64,000 bases of DNA, from assembly GCA_963920575.1 (NCBI GenBank), contig OY986969.1, positions 3,172,001 to 3,236,000 of the forward strand. The letters are read 5' to 3'. This document shows, piece after piece, positions 20,943-32,034 of the stretch. This DNA is from Narthecium ossifragum. Lineage: Eukaryota; Streptophyta; Magnoliopsida; Dioscoreales; Nartheciaceae. Position 1 is the stretch's first letter. Each line of letters opens with the position of its first letter. The translations under genes were made by a program, and so were the position numbers. The notes beneath the pieces are model-generated. The model saw only the letters and a list, made by a program, of their open reading frames with translations, did not search any database and was not told the origin of the DNA.

Positions 20943-23931
20943 TCAAGATTTTTCTTTGTTCAGATGTCCTAGTCCTCTCTGTGCATACAGCTGCTGCTCT
21001 CGTGCTTGTTTCGCCGCAAGAGCTTCGTCATCTAGTACCTGGATGGGTGACCAGTCCGGCAATCTCCACCAGCTAGAGTTTTTTCCTTCAGTCTGTGAGT
21101 TTGCTGCAGGTGATGTGTTCCAGATTCTTTGCAGGTGAGGGCTTAGCTTCAGGGTGGCAAAATCTAATGCAGTTCCTGTAGCAGCAAATATGACGGCGTA
21201 TTTGACAGCTCCAGTTGGGCCACCTGCAAAACTACGTAGTCAGATTCCACTAGAAAGATAAGCACGTGTTATACTATACCATGCACCAACTAGATCGGTA
21301 AGAACAAGGTATCCGTTCAGAGACACTAGAGGAGATGGTTGCGATCAATGGCAGCTGGATCATGAAGATGGTTAACCCAGACTACAGTTTAGTTGGACAC
21401 TCTAGAGGGAATACAGCAGTGAGCAAAGCTCTGAGTAGACATCTATACAAAAGATCAGAATGTGAGTGGACAGGGTGATCTGCAGCCTACTTGCCTCAAG
21501 AACAGGTCTTCATTTCCTTTATCTGAATGACCATGACAATGACCCAAACCAGAGCCAACTGTGCACAGAAGCGGAATATTCTCTTGTTGGTTTACTGTGG
21601 TTATTATGTCAGTACCATAAAAGTATTCGAGTCCAATAGTCAAGAAATTTGATATTCAGGGAGATGAGAAGATAAGGATGCAACTAGCTACCGACAAGTT
21701 CATGCGTGATGGGGCAGGAAATAACAGTTTAATCAATGTAGTCCTTGATAGTCTTGCCTGTAGGTTTTTCACCACCAATTTATTGAAGAAAGACAGTAAG
21801 AAGTTAGTTATTTAGCTGGAAACTTTAAGCAATGGGGGCAATGAAGGCCAACCTTGAATGCGCCCAAGAAGAGCTCCACTCAGAATTCCGCCAACCACAG
21901 AGTTCAAGAGATCATCTGGCTCTGACTTCCGAGCATCTCTCACTAGTTCACGCGTCCCTGAAAACAACCAAGGCCATGAGAGTTTCATATAAAACCATGA
22001 AAGGTCAGCTTCAGCAGCAGCTCTCTAGGTGTCTCATTATTATAAAATAAGTGCTCTTGTATCAAGAGATGGCAAGGTACACCTTCCAAGAGGGTGTCTT
22101 TTATTTAGCAGACATAATTTAACTGTCATTCTTCAAGGTAAATCACGACATAATCATGACCTGATAGCAGATGATAGTTGATAGATGCTGTCAATAGACA
22201 TTAAAAAGCGTACATAATGTTGCCAATGCAATATGCACGGGCGTTTGTCTAATTAATAATGTCTACTAGACATTCAGCATCGCTCCATTGTATTGTAATA
22301 AAGGACTTTTACATCTATGAATAATGTGTTCCCTCTTGTCCATGCCACCTTGGTTTCATGTAATCTCAACCTTCATTGAGGAAATCTTCCAATTTGTTTT
22401 TCTTTTATGGAAACACTACACTCACCTAATCTTTCTATAAACAAGCCAATGGTATAATCGAGAAACAGTAAACGGCAACTGAGATAAAATGAGGAAAACT
22501 CTCTTATGAATATCAAAGGAGAGAAGAAAATTCTGGTCGAGAGTGACTCAAGATTTGCCATAGATGTGCTTCATGGGATTAGGTAGCCAAAGGAAGCTTA
22601 GAGAATTTTCAAAGAGATTTGGTTTAGAGTCTTGAATCGAAGATTGATATTTCTTGCATATGTTAATAGGGAGGCAGGCTAACAAGGAAAATGGAGTTGC
22701 TAAGTGGTGTAGGCACTTATCATCTAATCTTGAGTGGGACTCCAGTGAGAGGCAAGATGCCTCAGCATCTCGTCATCTGCTTTTAAATCGATACTAGCCT
22801 TATGGCTCAACACATCAAGCGGTAAAAACTGTCCGTATTATATCTGAGTATATTTAAAGAACTCTGGGCGCAGACCCTCTAGCTTAAAGTGAAGAAAAGT
22901 GTGGCAAGGGCTTTTCGAAATGGTGCAAAACCATTAGGCAATGCCAGTCAACAACTCAAAGATAGATTTTGGGATTCAAATGATCTTTCCTTAGTCAATC
23001 AAGTGAATAGTAGATTCTCAGGATTAAATCCACTGGTAATTTTTCAAATGTATACTGATCTAACTCAATCACCTAAACAACCAAAGAAGATCACTCGCCT
23101 ATTATCAGATGTGGGCGGACCATTTTGGTTATAACTGGATCACTAAACCTTAGCTGAGTTTAACTGTATGAAACTGATCGTACAGCATGCAAAAGAGCAA
23201 TGTAGGAATCTGTGTCTGAAATGATTATTGCCCTTAATGAGGTTATTTCTTGGCCCTGTAATATAAATCCGCCAAGCATAACTGCATCTAAACCCTATCT
23301 CCTCAATCAGTGAAGAACTTGTCTAGTTTGATTAAAGACCATTCGTGCAAATATCTATACATGTGCCACAACCAGATTTGTCCACACCCGTGAATGTGAA
23401 AAGTTTTCCTTTTGAAAGAACAAAGCCAAGTATCCATTTATCAGACGAACTCAATATCACCATTATTAGTAACAAAGCCAGTTATAGGTTTTTCAAGCAA
23501 TTTAATATGATGATCACTACTTGTTAGTGCAAAATCTCGATAACTACTGGTAAACAACAACTTCTAATCAAACGGAAGCCTAAACGAAATTTACCACAAT
23601 AGCATCCAGCGACGATTGCCAAATTGGTGGCGTAGGTAGCTGCCAAATTAGCCGTGCCCTGCACCGCCGGGCGCTTCGACAGCAATCCAATTCCTCCCCC
23701 GACCACACCTGAATCAAATTAACCCAATAAACCTCAACAAATCAACGACGATTCACAAAATACCAGAAGAAATGGACTACAATGGGAAGGAAAACTAGGA
23801 AAAGAGCTGTCTTGGATAGGAAGGGGGCTAGGGTTTCCGAGAAGAGTACCTGCGAGCAGAGTAGGGTAGGCGATGCGCCCCTTCCAGCCGTCCAATGGCC
23901 GAGATCTCGTCGTCTCGCCGTCGGAACCCAT
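20943..23931 (-). CDS. Tim17/Tim22/Tim23/Pmp24-family membrane protein
   Basis: Proteins of this family form small four-helix channels or translocase subunits in mitochondrial or plastid membranes. Coding exons on the minus strand are 23931-23850, 23708-23595, 21957-21853 and 21223-20943, all with GT-AG borders and each junction in phase 1, giving 193 residues. The N-terminus is MGSDGETTRSRPLDGWKGR. Four hydrophobic, glycine-rich segments follow: AYPTLLAGVVGGGIGLL, ANLAATYATNLAIVAG, SVVGGILSGALLG and AVKYAVIFAATGTALDFA. A soluble tail carries NSSWWRLPDWSPIQVLDDEA and a charged coil. The GGIxSGxLLG and GGxxGAxK patterns are what suggest the family. Intron 2 is 1.6 kb and contains a foreign RNase H fragment on the other strand. 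Which subfamily or organelle is not decided. Confidence 0.82.
22515..22735 (+). pseudogene. Decayed RNase H (RVT_3-like) fragment of a LINE
   Basis: Plus-strand translation gives KKILVESDSRFAIDVLHG, then a segment ending FLAYVNREAN, which match the start and end of plant LINE-type RNase H domains. Stops and a small frameshift break it. It lies antisense within intron 2 of the Tim17-family gene. Confidence 0.5.
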
Positions 23932-24090
23932 TGGATCTTTGCTCGACTCCAATGCTCCAAAGGGCTTCGTCTGCTAATTCACAGCTAAGTTATAGGGGAA
24001 TTTGCATTTTCATACCTTTAGTTTAGTTAGCTTAGTGTTAATGGCAGTTCACAACAATGTACTTCAAAAAATTATAGTTTACCACCCTAT

Positions 24091-24358
24091 GGCCCGTTTG
24101 GTAGTTAATCGGGGTAACTTTTGGCCCCGTTTGGTAATTAATCCGAGGTAACTTTTGGCCCCGTTTGATAGTTAATTCGGGGCAACTTTTATCCGGGTTA
24201 AGAGGGAATATTCGTCTTATTCCGTACTTTATCCTCAAACACTCAAAAAAGCTATTCACATTCCATCTACTACTCTCTCTTTCTTTATGTTTTCCTTATC
24301 CCAAGTAATCATTAGTATTTAATCTAAAATAACTTTTATCCCCGTACCAAACATGACC
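24091..24358. mobile_element. Tourist-like MITE with triplicated terminal repeat
   Basis: Ends are GGCCCGTTTGGTAG and GTACCAAACATGACC, with TAT on both sides as the 3-bp duplication. The left terminal block of about 36-37 bp (cccgtttggtagttaatcgg...) occurs three times in tandem at 24091-24200. The rest is AT-rich and non-coding. Confidence 0.75.
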
Positions 24359-24916
24359 TATATGTTATACCAAGACGTGATTTAAGGCCTGACCTCATAT
24401 GGCGTTATCTTTTCTTGATAAAAAACCTCTTTCCTCTCCATCTTTGTCGAGCTCTAACCTTCTCGGACGAATCCTCGTCCTTAATCCAAACTCCTACACT
24501 AGCGTGCCTCATCGTCCAACCTCTCCCAACGGTCCACACTCTTCGCCCAACCCTCCTTTCCACCCTCAAAAGCCCCTCAAGATCAATGCGACGTAGCAAA
24601 GCGTCCATGGTCTCCTCCTACACTTCACGGCGATTTCCCAATCATTTTGGGAGATTTCTCTTTGGATTCCGTCGTGCATTACTCTGACAATCAGCCTCTT
24701 AGTGTTTTTCCTCTGCTACTATGCCGTCCAAGAGGAGGGTAGCCTCCAAGGATGCTTCCCCCTCAAAGGCCGGCTTCCACCTCGTGGGCAACCACCAAGG
24801 GTGCCTCTGCTGGGGCTTCCTCCTCCAACAACGCTGGTGGATTCAATGGATTTTCGCCTATATCTCAACTCAATCTCAGTTTGATGGAGAAGATGAAGGG
24901 AAACCCTAAACCCTTA

Positions 24917-25098
24917 CACTTTGTTTGGTAATGGGTTAAGAATGGGGTTAGGGTTAGGGTTAAATGGGTCCGTCACTTTTTCTCCTTTCCACCTACCACC
25001 TTCCTCTCTACTTTTTCAATCATTCTTTCATCATTACACTTACCCTTATCCCTATTCCTACCCTTACCCCCATTCTTAACCCCTAACCAAACGCAGGC
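24917..25098. mobile_element. Tourist-like MITE
   Basis: The 182-bp element has TTA on both sides (24914-24916, 25099-25101). Its inverted ends contain TTTGTTTGGTAATGGGTTAA on the left and GCGTTTGGTTAGGGGTTAAG on the right read in reverse. Short ggttaggg runs near the left end resemble telomere words by chance. Confidence 0.78.
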
Positions 25099-25516
25099 TT
25101 AGAGCTCGGCGGAAAGGGAGAGGAAAGATGACACGTGAGCGGCTTTTCTTCAACGGAGATAACGTCGTCTGAGGTCATGCCCAAAATCGCACTGTCGCAT
25201 AAAATGTAGGATAATAAACTACATTTTTCAAACTATAGGACAGTAGAATGCTATTACACTAAACTACGGTTATCAAAATACAAATTCCCCTAAATTATAC
25301 TGGTTAATGGATCTTTAATTGGGTCCAAGTCTCGATACCAACCCGACCCGTTAAGAGTTCAGTCCCCGAGAAATCCCCAAATCCCGACCACTCCCCGTTC
25401 GAATCGGACTCCTGCAACAACAGATTTAGTACGCCATGCCCCGCCGCCATCCGCGGCCAACCACCGCCACTCTCAGGCGGCGGCGCCACGGCTGATTTCA
25501 TCCTCCTCTGGGGACA

Positions 25517-26569
25517 ATGCCTCCGAAGCGCAAGAAGTGGACGGAGGAAGAGGAGCGCACTCTGATGGACAAGTACGCCGAGATGGCGGCGGACGGCAGC
25601 CTCCGCCGCCTCCGGACGCGCGAGCACCGGTTTCGCCCCATCGCCGCGCACGTGAACTCCGCCCACCACCTCGTAGACTCCTCACTCTACCCTCACCTCT
25701 GGTCTTGGAAGGACGCCTCCACCAAGGTCCAGAACATGCGGCACCAGTACCTCCTCGTGAAGCAAAAGCTTCTCTCCGGCAGTGGCGGTCCCGGCGCAGC
25801 TGTAGACTGGGCGGAGGGTCTCGCTTTATGGCCCAACTTCCTCCGATACCGTCAAGTCTTTGGCGATCACCCCCTCAAAACCCCGTCATCCGATGGCAAC
25901 CCAGAAACCCTAGCCATCCCTGCTGAGGACGGCGATCTCGGGTTAGGTTTGGGGTTCGACTGCGCCGCAACGGCAGACGATGCCGACTGCGACGCCTTCG
26001 ACTATGATGACGTCGCTCCTCCCCCTCCACCGCCGCCGGTGCCGCTGCCGCAGCTGCCTGTTGGGGAGGGAAGGTTGAGGAGGAGAGGTAGGAGGAAAGG
26101 ATGGGGAGCGCTGGCGGCGGAGGTAGGGAGGATGAGGGAGTGGGAGGCTCGGGCGGAGGAGAGGGATAGGCGGAGGAGGGAGGAGGAGAGGGTGTGGGAG
26201 GAGCGGATGGAACGGCGGAGAGCCAATTGGAGGAAACAAACCGAGGAGATGCTCGCTCGGCATCGTGCCGAGATGGATCAAATCCAGGCAAGAGTCCTCC
26301 ATGACCAGCAGAGTATCATTAGTCAGCTCCTCAGCATAGTCTCACATTGGGCAAGCCCGGGAAACCTCGCCAATGGCAATGGCATTAATGGAACACATGA
26401 CCACCATGAGCATCAACAAGAGCAGCATCACCAGCATCCATATGTTTCACATATGTCACATATGATGCAGGGGTTGCATCATGTGAATGGAATTGTGCCG
26501 GGGGAGAGCAGGGGCGGTGGAGATGGGGATGGTGATGAACAGGAAGACCAGTTCATTGTTGATGACTGA
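25517..26569 (+). CDS. Trihelix-type (Myb/SANT-like) DNA-binding protein, intronless
   Basis: This 350-codon single-exon gene is predicted to be a nuclear transcription factor. Residues 4 to about 115 form the DNA-binding region: KKWTEEEERTLMDKYAEMA, FRPIAAHVNSAHH, and WSWKDASTKVQNMRHQYL with regularly spaced tryptophans, as in the plant trihelix/SANT-like proteins with RHQYL blocks. Residues about 165-190 are acidic and proline-rich (DYDDVAPPPPPPPVPLP). Residues about 210-280 are a charged coiled coil (WEARAEERDRRRREEERVW, then RHRAEMDQIQARVLHDQQ). The C-terminus is His/Gln-rich, then acidic. The 5' half is extremely GC-rich, unlike the 3' UTR. ATG 25517 is the first ATG and starts the basic leader MPPKRKK. 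The target genes are unknown. Confidence 0.86.
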   Translation: MPPKRKKWTEEEERTLMDKYAEMAADGSLRRLRTREHRFRPIAAHVNSAHHLVDSSLYPHLWSWKDASTKVQNMRHQYLLVKQKLLSGSGGPGAAVDWAEGLALWPNFLRYRQVFGDHPLKTPSSDGNPETLAIPAEDGDLGLGLGFDCAATADDADCDAFDYDDVAPPPPPPPVPLPQLPVGEGRLRRRGRRKGWGALAAEVGRMREWEARAEERDRRRREEERVWEERMERRRANWRKQTEEMLARHRAEMDQIQARVLHDQQSIISQLLSIVSHWASPGNLANGNGINGTHDHHEHQQEQHHQHPYVSHMSHMMQGLHHVNGIVPGESRGGGDGDGDEQEDQFIVDD

Positions 26570-28592
26570 CCCCCCTTGGTTTGCATGTACAGGAAACCTA
26601 CAACTTTGCTTGGGCTTTGGCAAGGTTAGTTTCATTTGTATGTTTTTCCGGCATTTTTCGTGTTGTTGTATTATTGATAGCGCAATGATTAGCTCATTCA
26701 TTAGTCAAAATTCTAATGGAGGAGGGAGTACTAATGGCTTTGTCTGTAATTGATGTTACAAGCTTGGTCTAAATCCATGGTTGTAGCTGTTGTAGAGTTG
26801 TTAAGGGATTTTACTCAGATTTGTTTGAGGACTACATCAATGTAACATATAATAGGGATGATTTTTCCCTTCTAAGATGTAAAATAAAGAAGATTATGTT
26901 CAGTGGAGGCTGAACTAGCTTTTAATAGTTTGCCGCTGCCACAATCTAGTACCCAATGGTGTTTGAGATGCTTCACTAACTTGGAGAATGCTATCGCCAC
27001 GAGACTGGTAAGAATACAGAATTATCTTGAGAATGAGAAGAAAATTTTTGTTTTTTTAGACTGAGCTGAAATTAATTACAGGTTTCACTTTATTGCCGTT
27101 TATGTTTTCTATGGGTTTCTGGCGAATTTTACTCTTGAGTTGGAATGCTATGCCTTGAAACATTTGCGCATATTAATTTAGACTTAAGTAATGATTCTTC
27201 TTTAGTTACATTTGTCGACCTTTTTTTAAACCATCCTCTGCTTGCTTTATGCATACGTGGCATGATCAAGACCATAATCACTTTGTTCCATGTAGTCCCT
27301 TTTTTGGCCTGGTTCTAATATGTATCATAGAGCCTGGCTGAGGTATTGAAGCGGCAACCTACAGTAGAGGAACTAAAGGGAATTGTGGAGATTCTACCTT
27401 GCATTTTGTCTGTATAAACTAATAGCCCATCATTTGTTTTGTCTAGCTTGGTTTAGTAACTTTGCTTGTCGTAGTTGCGAAGAGTGTATACTTGCATGAA
27501 CTAAAGGGAATTGTGGAGATTCTACTTAGCATTTTGTCTGTATAAACTAATAGACCATCATTTGTTTTGTCTACCTACAGTAGAGGAACTAAAGGGAATT
27601 GTGGAGATTCTACTTACCATTTTGTCTGTATAAACTAATAGACCATCATTTGTTTTGTCTAGCTTGGTTTAGTAACTTTGCTTGTCGGAGTTGCGAAGAG
27701 TGTATACTTGCATGAACATGCACATGGAAACTTTTATGGAGTCTTGGATTATTGAAATCTCTTAAGATTGCCACAGCATGATATTTCGACAGACCAAAAA
27801 TGATATCATGTTGGTGTATAGTCTGCACTGTTGATACTGGGTTTGATTTAGTGCTTGTCATCCTGTGTTTATTATAGTTAGATGAACCAAAAGATTGCTG
27901 TTGTTGCTTGGTGAACAAGTTGAAAATTGTCGAGGCTCATAGCATGCTTTTATCTTTGTTCACCTTGTTTGATGGTCTTAATTTGCCATTGCATGGTAGA
28001 ATTGCAAGAGGGGCAACCCTAATTACTTCGCCTTATTGATGAAACTTGGGGATGGAAAAATATTTTGTTTCACTTGTTGGCTCTTTCAATACAACCCCAA
28101 CAGGTTATGACTTGATGGTTTGTGGTCTGGTGATGATATCTGTTCTTGTAACGTTAGAGACTTTCATATGATCTGCTGTTGAGCTTGTCCTGAGTAGAGA
28201 GTTAATCTACTTTTAACATTACTGATGTTTTTCTGATGGCAACCTTTTAGAGTACAGGTCAGTGAACTGAGCATTAATTCTGATAGATCAGGCATTGTAT
28301 TCTTTATCTACACTCTACGTGCTGAAATGAAGCTCGTTAACATCTATGAAGATTTTGAACCGGGATTGGTTCTGTATACTGCTATTCAATGATAGAGGTT
28401 CAAGTTTCTGAGTCGTTCATGAGCAGGTTTTAAAATCAACCATGTTATGATCATGAGGTGGAGGATTCTTACAGATTATTTCACAATGCATACACGCATA
28501 GATTATCTTGAAAATTTTCAGACATCATGATCCGAGGAGACGCAAATCACTTTTCTATGTATATTAGAGTTGGACTAGATAATAAACATTAA
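26570..28592. other. 3' UTR and intergenic DNA with a local duplication
   Basis: The first few hundred bases are the likely 3' UTR of the trihelix gene. No other gene is recognised. A tandem duplication (27356-27716) is listed separately. Confidence 0.45.
27356..27716. repeat. Local tandem duplication, three copies of a 75-bp core
   Basis: The segment starting gaactaaagggaattgtgg and ending catcatttgttttgtct occurs at about 27373, 27500 and 27587. The flank starting agcttggtttagtaacttt occurs twice. Copies differ by only a few bases, so the duplication is fairly recent. Confidence 0.85.
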
Positions 28593-28858
28593 GACCCCGT
28601 TTGGTACGGGAATAGCATTTCAGGAATAACTTTTAACCCGGTTAAGGAGGAATATTCTCAGAATATTCTCAAATCCACTATTTATTTCACATTTAATCTT
28701 TGAACACATTTTCTTTTATTTCAAGTAATTATTACAAAGTTATTCTCATTTTACATTCAACTTTTCTTTTATTCTAAATAATCATTAAAAAATTATTTTC
28801 AAAATCTGAAATAAAATCCCTTAATTCGAAATAAAGTTATCCTGTACCAAACGAGGTC
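28593..28858. mobile_element. Tourist-like MITE, best-preserved copy
   Basis: The 266-bp element is flanked by TAA on both sides (28590-28592, 28859-28861). Ends are GACCCCGTTTGGTAC and GTACCAAACGAGGTC, inverted with one mismatch. The interior is AT-rich with no coding potential. Confidence 0.85.
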
Positions 28859-29400
28859 TAAATTTGAGTCAAGAATCTTCTCGAGATGTGTGAATTTTTA
28901 GATACTTGTGTTATTTTTAAATTTCAAATTCTTACATGAAAAGTTGCTTGAATTTAGGTCCCGAAGTAAATTCATGACTGAAAATGTCAACATTTTCACT
29001 GTTGGTGATCGCACTGAGAGTCATAGCTGGGAACAAATTTTTGGATGGCGCCGTACAAATTTTTCACTGTTTGGCATGTAATATTAATATTTGTGGTAAA
29101 AATATGTGTTTACGAAATTTATTGTTTTCACATGTGTTTAATTTCAATTGTGGTATAATCAAAATAGTAATTTTTTAGGGGAATTAGGAGGTAGTACTAT
29201 AAATTGAACTTGTCCTATTAAAAAAACACTAATCATAAGATTTACTCTCTTAACATCATTTAAGGTTTCAAAAGACACATATGCCCCCCTTCTACAACCA
29301 CCTTCAAGAAACTACGCCCTCCTCTCGTTCATCCTCCTCCTCTCTCCTCGCCTCCTCACCGCCACCCAACCGCTGTCGTTGCTGTCACAATCTTCATTCT
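28859..29400. other. Intergenic, no gene recognised
   Basis: AT-rich to about 29280, then GC-rich leading into the pectate lyase fragment. Nothing recognisable was found. Confidence 0.4.
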
Positions 29401-29479
29401 ACAACTGCTAGCCAGAGACCACCGTCGATATCGCGGCGCTCACCTCCTCCTGGGCCGCCCTGCACGAACCCCTCAGCGG

Positions 29480-29870
29480 TGGAGCCCTGAATGGCGTCGA
29501 TGAGGTCGTCCATGCAGTTGGATATAGAGATGTGGTCGATCCATACGTTGGTGGAGCCGAAGATGGAGATGTCATTGTTGTCGCTAGCGGTGCGATCGCC
29601 GAAGTGGTCGACGGAGCCCCGAAACACACCACCATGGCCAGCCTTGATGTCATGTACGTGGATGTCATCGATGATGACGTTCTCCACTTATTGGATGGTG
29701 AGGCCGCCGCCACCGACGATGTGTACGTTGGCTCCCCGTTCGTCGATGGTCTTATGGCTCTGTTTGATGAGCTCCTCGGACAATCGGATCCTCATGTTGC
29801 GGGCGAAGACAATCCACATGGGATCTTCTTGAGAAAAGAGAATACCGGAGAATACTAGAGAATATTGCAA
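29480..29870 (-). pseudogene. Pectate lyase-like gene fragment
   Basis: Pectate lyases cleave de-esterified pectin in the cell wall. This fragment, read on the minus strand, carries the central part of the beta-helix: [39 protein letters not shown], then HVHDIKAGHGGVFRGSVDHF and STNVWIDHISISNCMDDLID. A TAA stop interrupts the frame after GGGLTIQ near 29669. Homology ends after QGSTAEG. Both the N-terminal and the catalytic C-terminal parts are absent. Several conserved positions are altered, so it is a dead copy, possibly carried here by a transposon. Confidence 0.82.
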
Positions 29871-29914
29871 CCATGCATGAACGTATAAGTAAAAGAGAAA
29901 ATTGCAAGCATTGC

Positions 29915-30520
29915 AACTAAATCCTATTTGATAGGTATTCTCTTTTTACAAAAAAAAATATTGTAATAAATTCATGTATATCAATGAAAAAAGAGAAGAT
30001 AATATCACACACATTTCATGAATACCAAATCCTCTTTCATAGGTATTCTCTTTTCTGTCATCCATTCATAAACATTAATAAAAAAGGGAGAAGAGCAAAC
30101 TGAAAATATCGCATGAGCATTAAATCCTATTTTATAGGTATTCTCTTTTTACAAAGAGAATACTGCAATCCATTCATGTATATCAATGAAAAAGAGAAAA
30201 CAGAATACCGGAGACCTTTCATGAACACCAAATCCTCTTTCATAGGTATTCTCTTTTTCCAAAGAGAATATTGACATCCATTCATGAACATTAATCAAAA
30301 AGGGAGAAGAGCAAACTGAAAATATCGCATGAGTACTAAATCTTGTTTTATAGGTATTCTCCTTTTACAAAGAGAATATTGCAATCCATTCATATATATC
30401 AACGAAAAAAAGAAAAGAGAATACCGAAGACCTTTCATGAACACCAAATCCTCTTTCATAGGTATTCTCTTTTCTCAAAGAGAATATTATCATCCATTCA
30501 TGAACATTACTTAAAAAAGG
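29915..30520. repeat. Tandem array, about 200-215 bp unit made of two related halves
   Basis: Three units begin near 29919, 30122 and 30338 with aaatcctattt.ataggtattctc. Each contains a second, related half (accaaatcctctttcataggtattctc at about 30027, 30229 and 30445). The palindrome-like pair ggtattctcttt...aaagagaata is present in every half. No gene is present. Confidence 0.85.
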
Positions 30521-32034
30521 TAAAGAGAAAACTACAAACAATAGACATGGCACTGAATCCCTAGCGATCCCACCGTCGTGAGATCTATGGTGAAGCACCC
30601 ACCTTTGCTGATGCTCAATGTGGACTCAGACAAGAGAGAGGGTGGTAGAAGCTGACTAGTGAGAGAAAAAAGGTTGGCATCCTTTACTATTTCTCACCCA
30701 CTCTCTCTCCCCTCTATGATGTGTGCTTCCACGCTTTCCCCCCTCTCCTCGATCTGGACTCCTCCCTCTCCACCCTCTTCTTGATCTTCTCCCTCTTCCA
30801 CCGGATTCATCAACAGGGAGATCCCGATGGGGCCCATGTTGGTGAGAAAGAGAGGAGGGGGAGGGGGAGGGGGAGGGGGACGATAGGAGGGTGAGAGGGA
30901 GGGGGAGAGGACCTGGGGGGAGGGGGACGGGGAGGGCGGCGATTAAGTTGAAATTGGGATTAGCGTTTGAGTCATCATATGGGCAAAAAGGTCATCAAAA
31001 ATACATAACCAACCATAACTGTTCATAACGACTTTAAAATGGTGTTTATACATTAAAACTAATGATGATGATGTACCATTTAATAAGTTTGTTTGTTTTC
31101 ATGTAAATACTAATTATCTAATTTTTTTATTTAAAAATCAATTAAGATTTTGTTTTTATATTTTTTACGCCATAGTCAAAGTGCGATCAAATAAAAGCAC
31201 ATATAAACTGCTTCGTCTTTAATGTGGTTTGGACGTGGTCTCCATTAGTATGTTTTCCTTCCCAAACATGATTATTATAAACGCAACTGTATTTGATCCA
31301 AAAAAAAATTCACTCCCAAACGGACCATTAATAGATGAGGTTTTCTTTTAATCTCTCTCGCATAAACTTGCATTATATCAAGCTTTGTGATTATAATTTT
31401 GTTCAAAAGAAAAGGTTTGGGCACAAACCAAAATGATGATTCAAAAAACATCTATCTTTCTTATAGGAGGAAAAGCATTTCAAAAACTGGAACTCATGAA
31501 TACAGTGAGTCGGCTTCACATTACAGAACTTCAAATGGAACTATGGGGCCTTAATGTTTCGTCATAACTAAAGCTGTGCAACAGGTCGGGCTCCGAGTTG
31601 CCAGATCGGTTTGGACTCGACCCACCCATTATGTTAATTAGATCTTAATATTAAAGGAAAGGATTAGTGGCTTAGAGTTGCATATTAATGAGACCTATAT
31701 ATTAAAGTCACACGTCAGGACTTATTAATAAGCAATATGTCACCGTCTCCTAGACAAGGCAATTTTATTATAAACAATACTTATAATTTTCAATTATTTT
31801 AATTTTTAACGGGTAATCCATTAATCAAATATTATATAACCGAAGGCAATTTTTTATTCTCATCCTAACATGGAGGGCGATTATAAGTATTCTATGACCC
31901 GTTATAGGACCCTCTATTTAGAACTGAAGTTAAATCAGCTGCTGTTCTTGAGCTCTTGAGCTTGTGGAATACCTCCATGTAGACCACCGGGAAAACAGAC
32001 TGAGACGTGCTCTGGTTTCCTTAGTTCTTGTGAA
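30521..32034. other. Intergenic with G-rich tract; no gene recognised
   Basis: It holds a G-rich segment (30850-30945) and then AT-rich DNA. The last few hundred bases are probably the 3' UTR and flank of the minus-strand AP2/ERF-like gene. Confidence 0.4.
30856..30880 (+). other. Strong G-quadruplex motif
   Basis: Four runs of five or more G are separated by single A (gggggagggggagggggaggggg). Further G runs follow up to about 30940. Confidence 0.8.

Larger units (their letters stand above)
23932..25516. other. Intergenic region with two MITEs; no gene recognised
   Basis: Apart from the MITEs listed separately, 24390-24910 is moderately GC-rich with short open frames. One starts at 24721 with MPSKRRVASKDASPSKAG, but I do not recognise any product. 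The stretch 25110-25516 is the 5' flank of the trihelix gene. Confidence 0.45.

Noticed and set aside
24721..24909. MPSKRRVASKDASPSKAG frame
   Set aside because: Histone-like start, but the rest matches nothing and the frame is short. Not supported as a gene.
24940..24965. Telomere-like ttagggttaggg
   Set aside because: Only two units, inside a MITE and shared by its end sequence.
26487..26753. Open frame overlapping the trihelix gene end
   Set aside because: Shadow frame of the coding sequence running into the 3' UTR.
31300..31330. cccaaacggaccatta resembling a MITE right end
   Set aside because: No matching left end or target duplication found.
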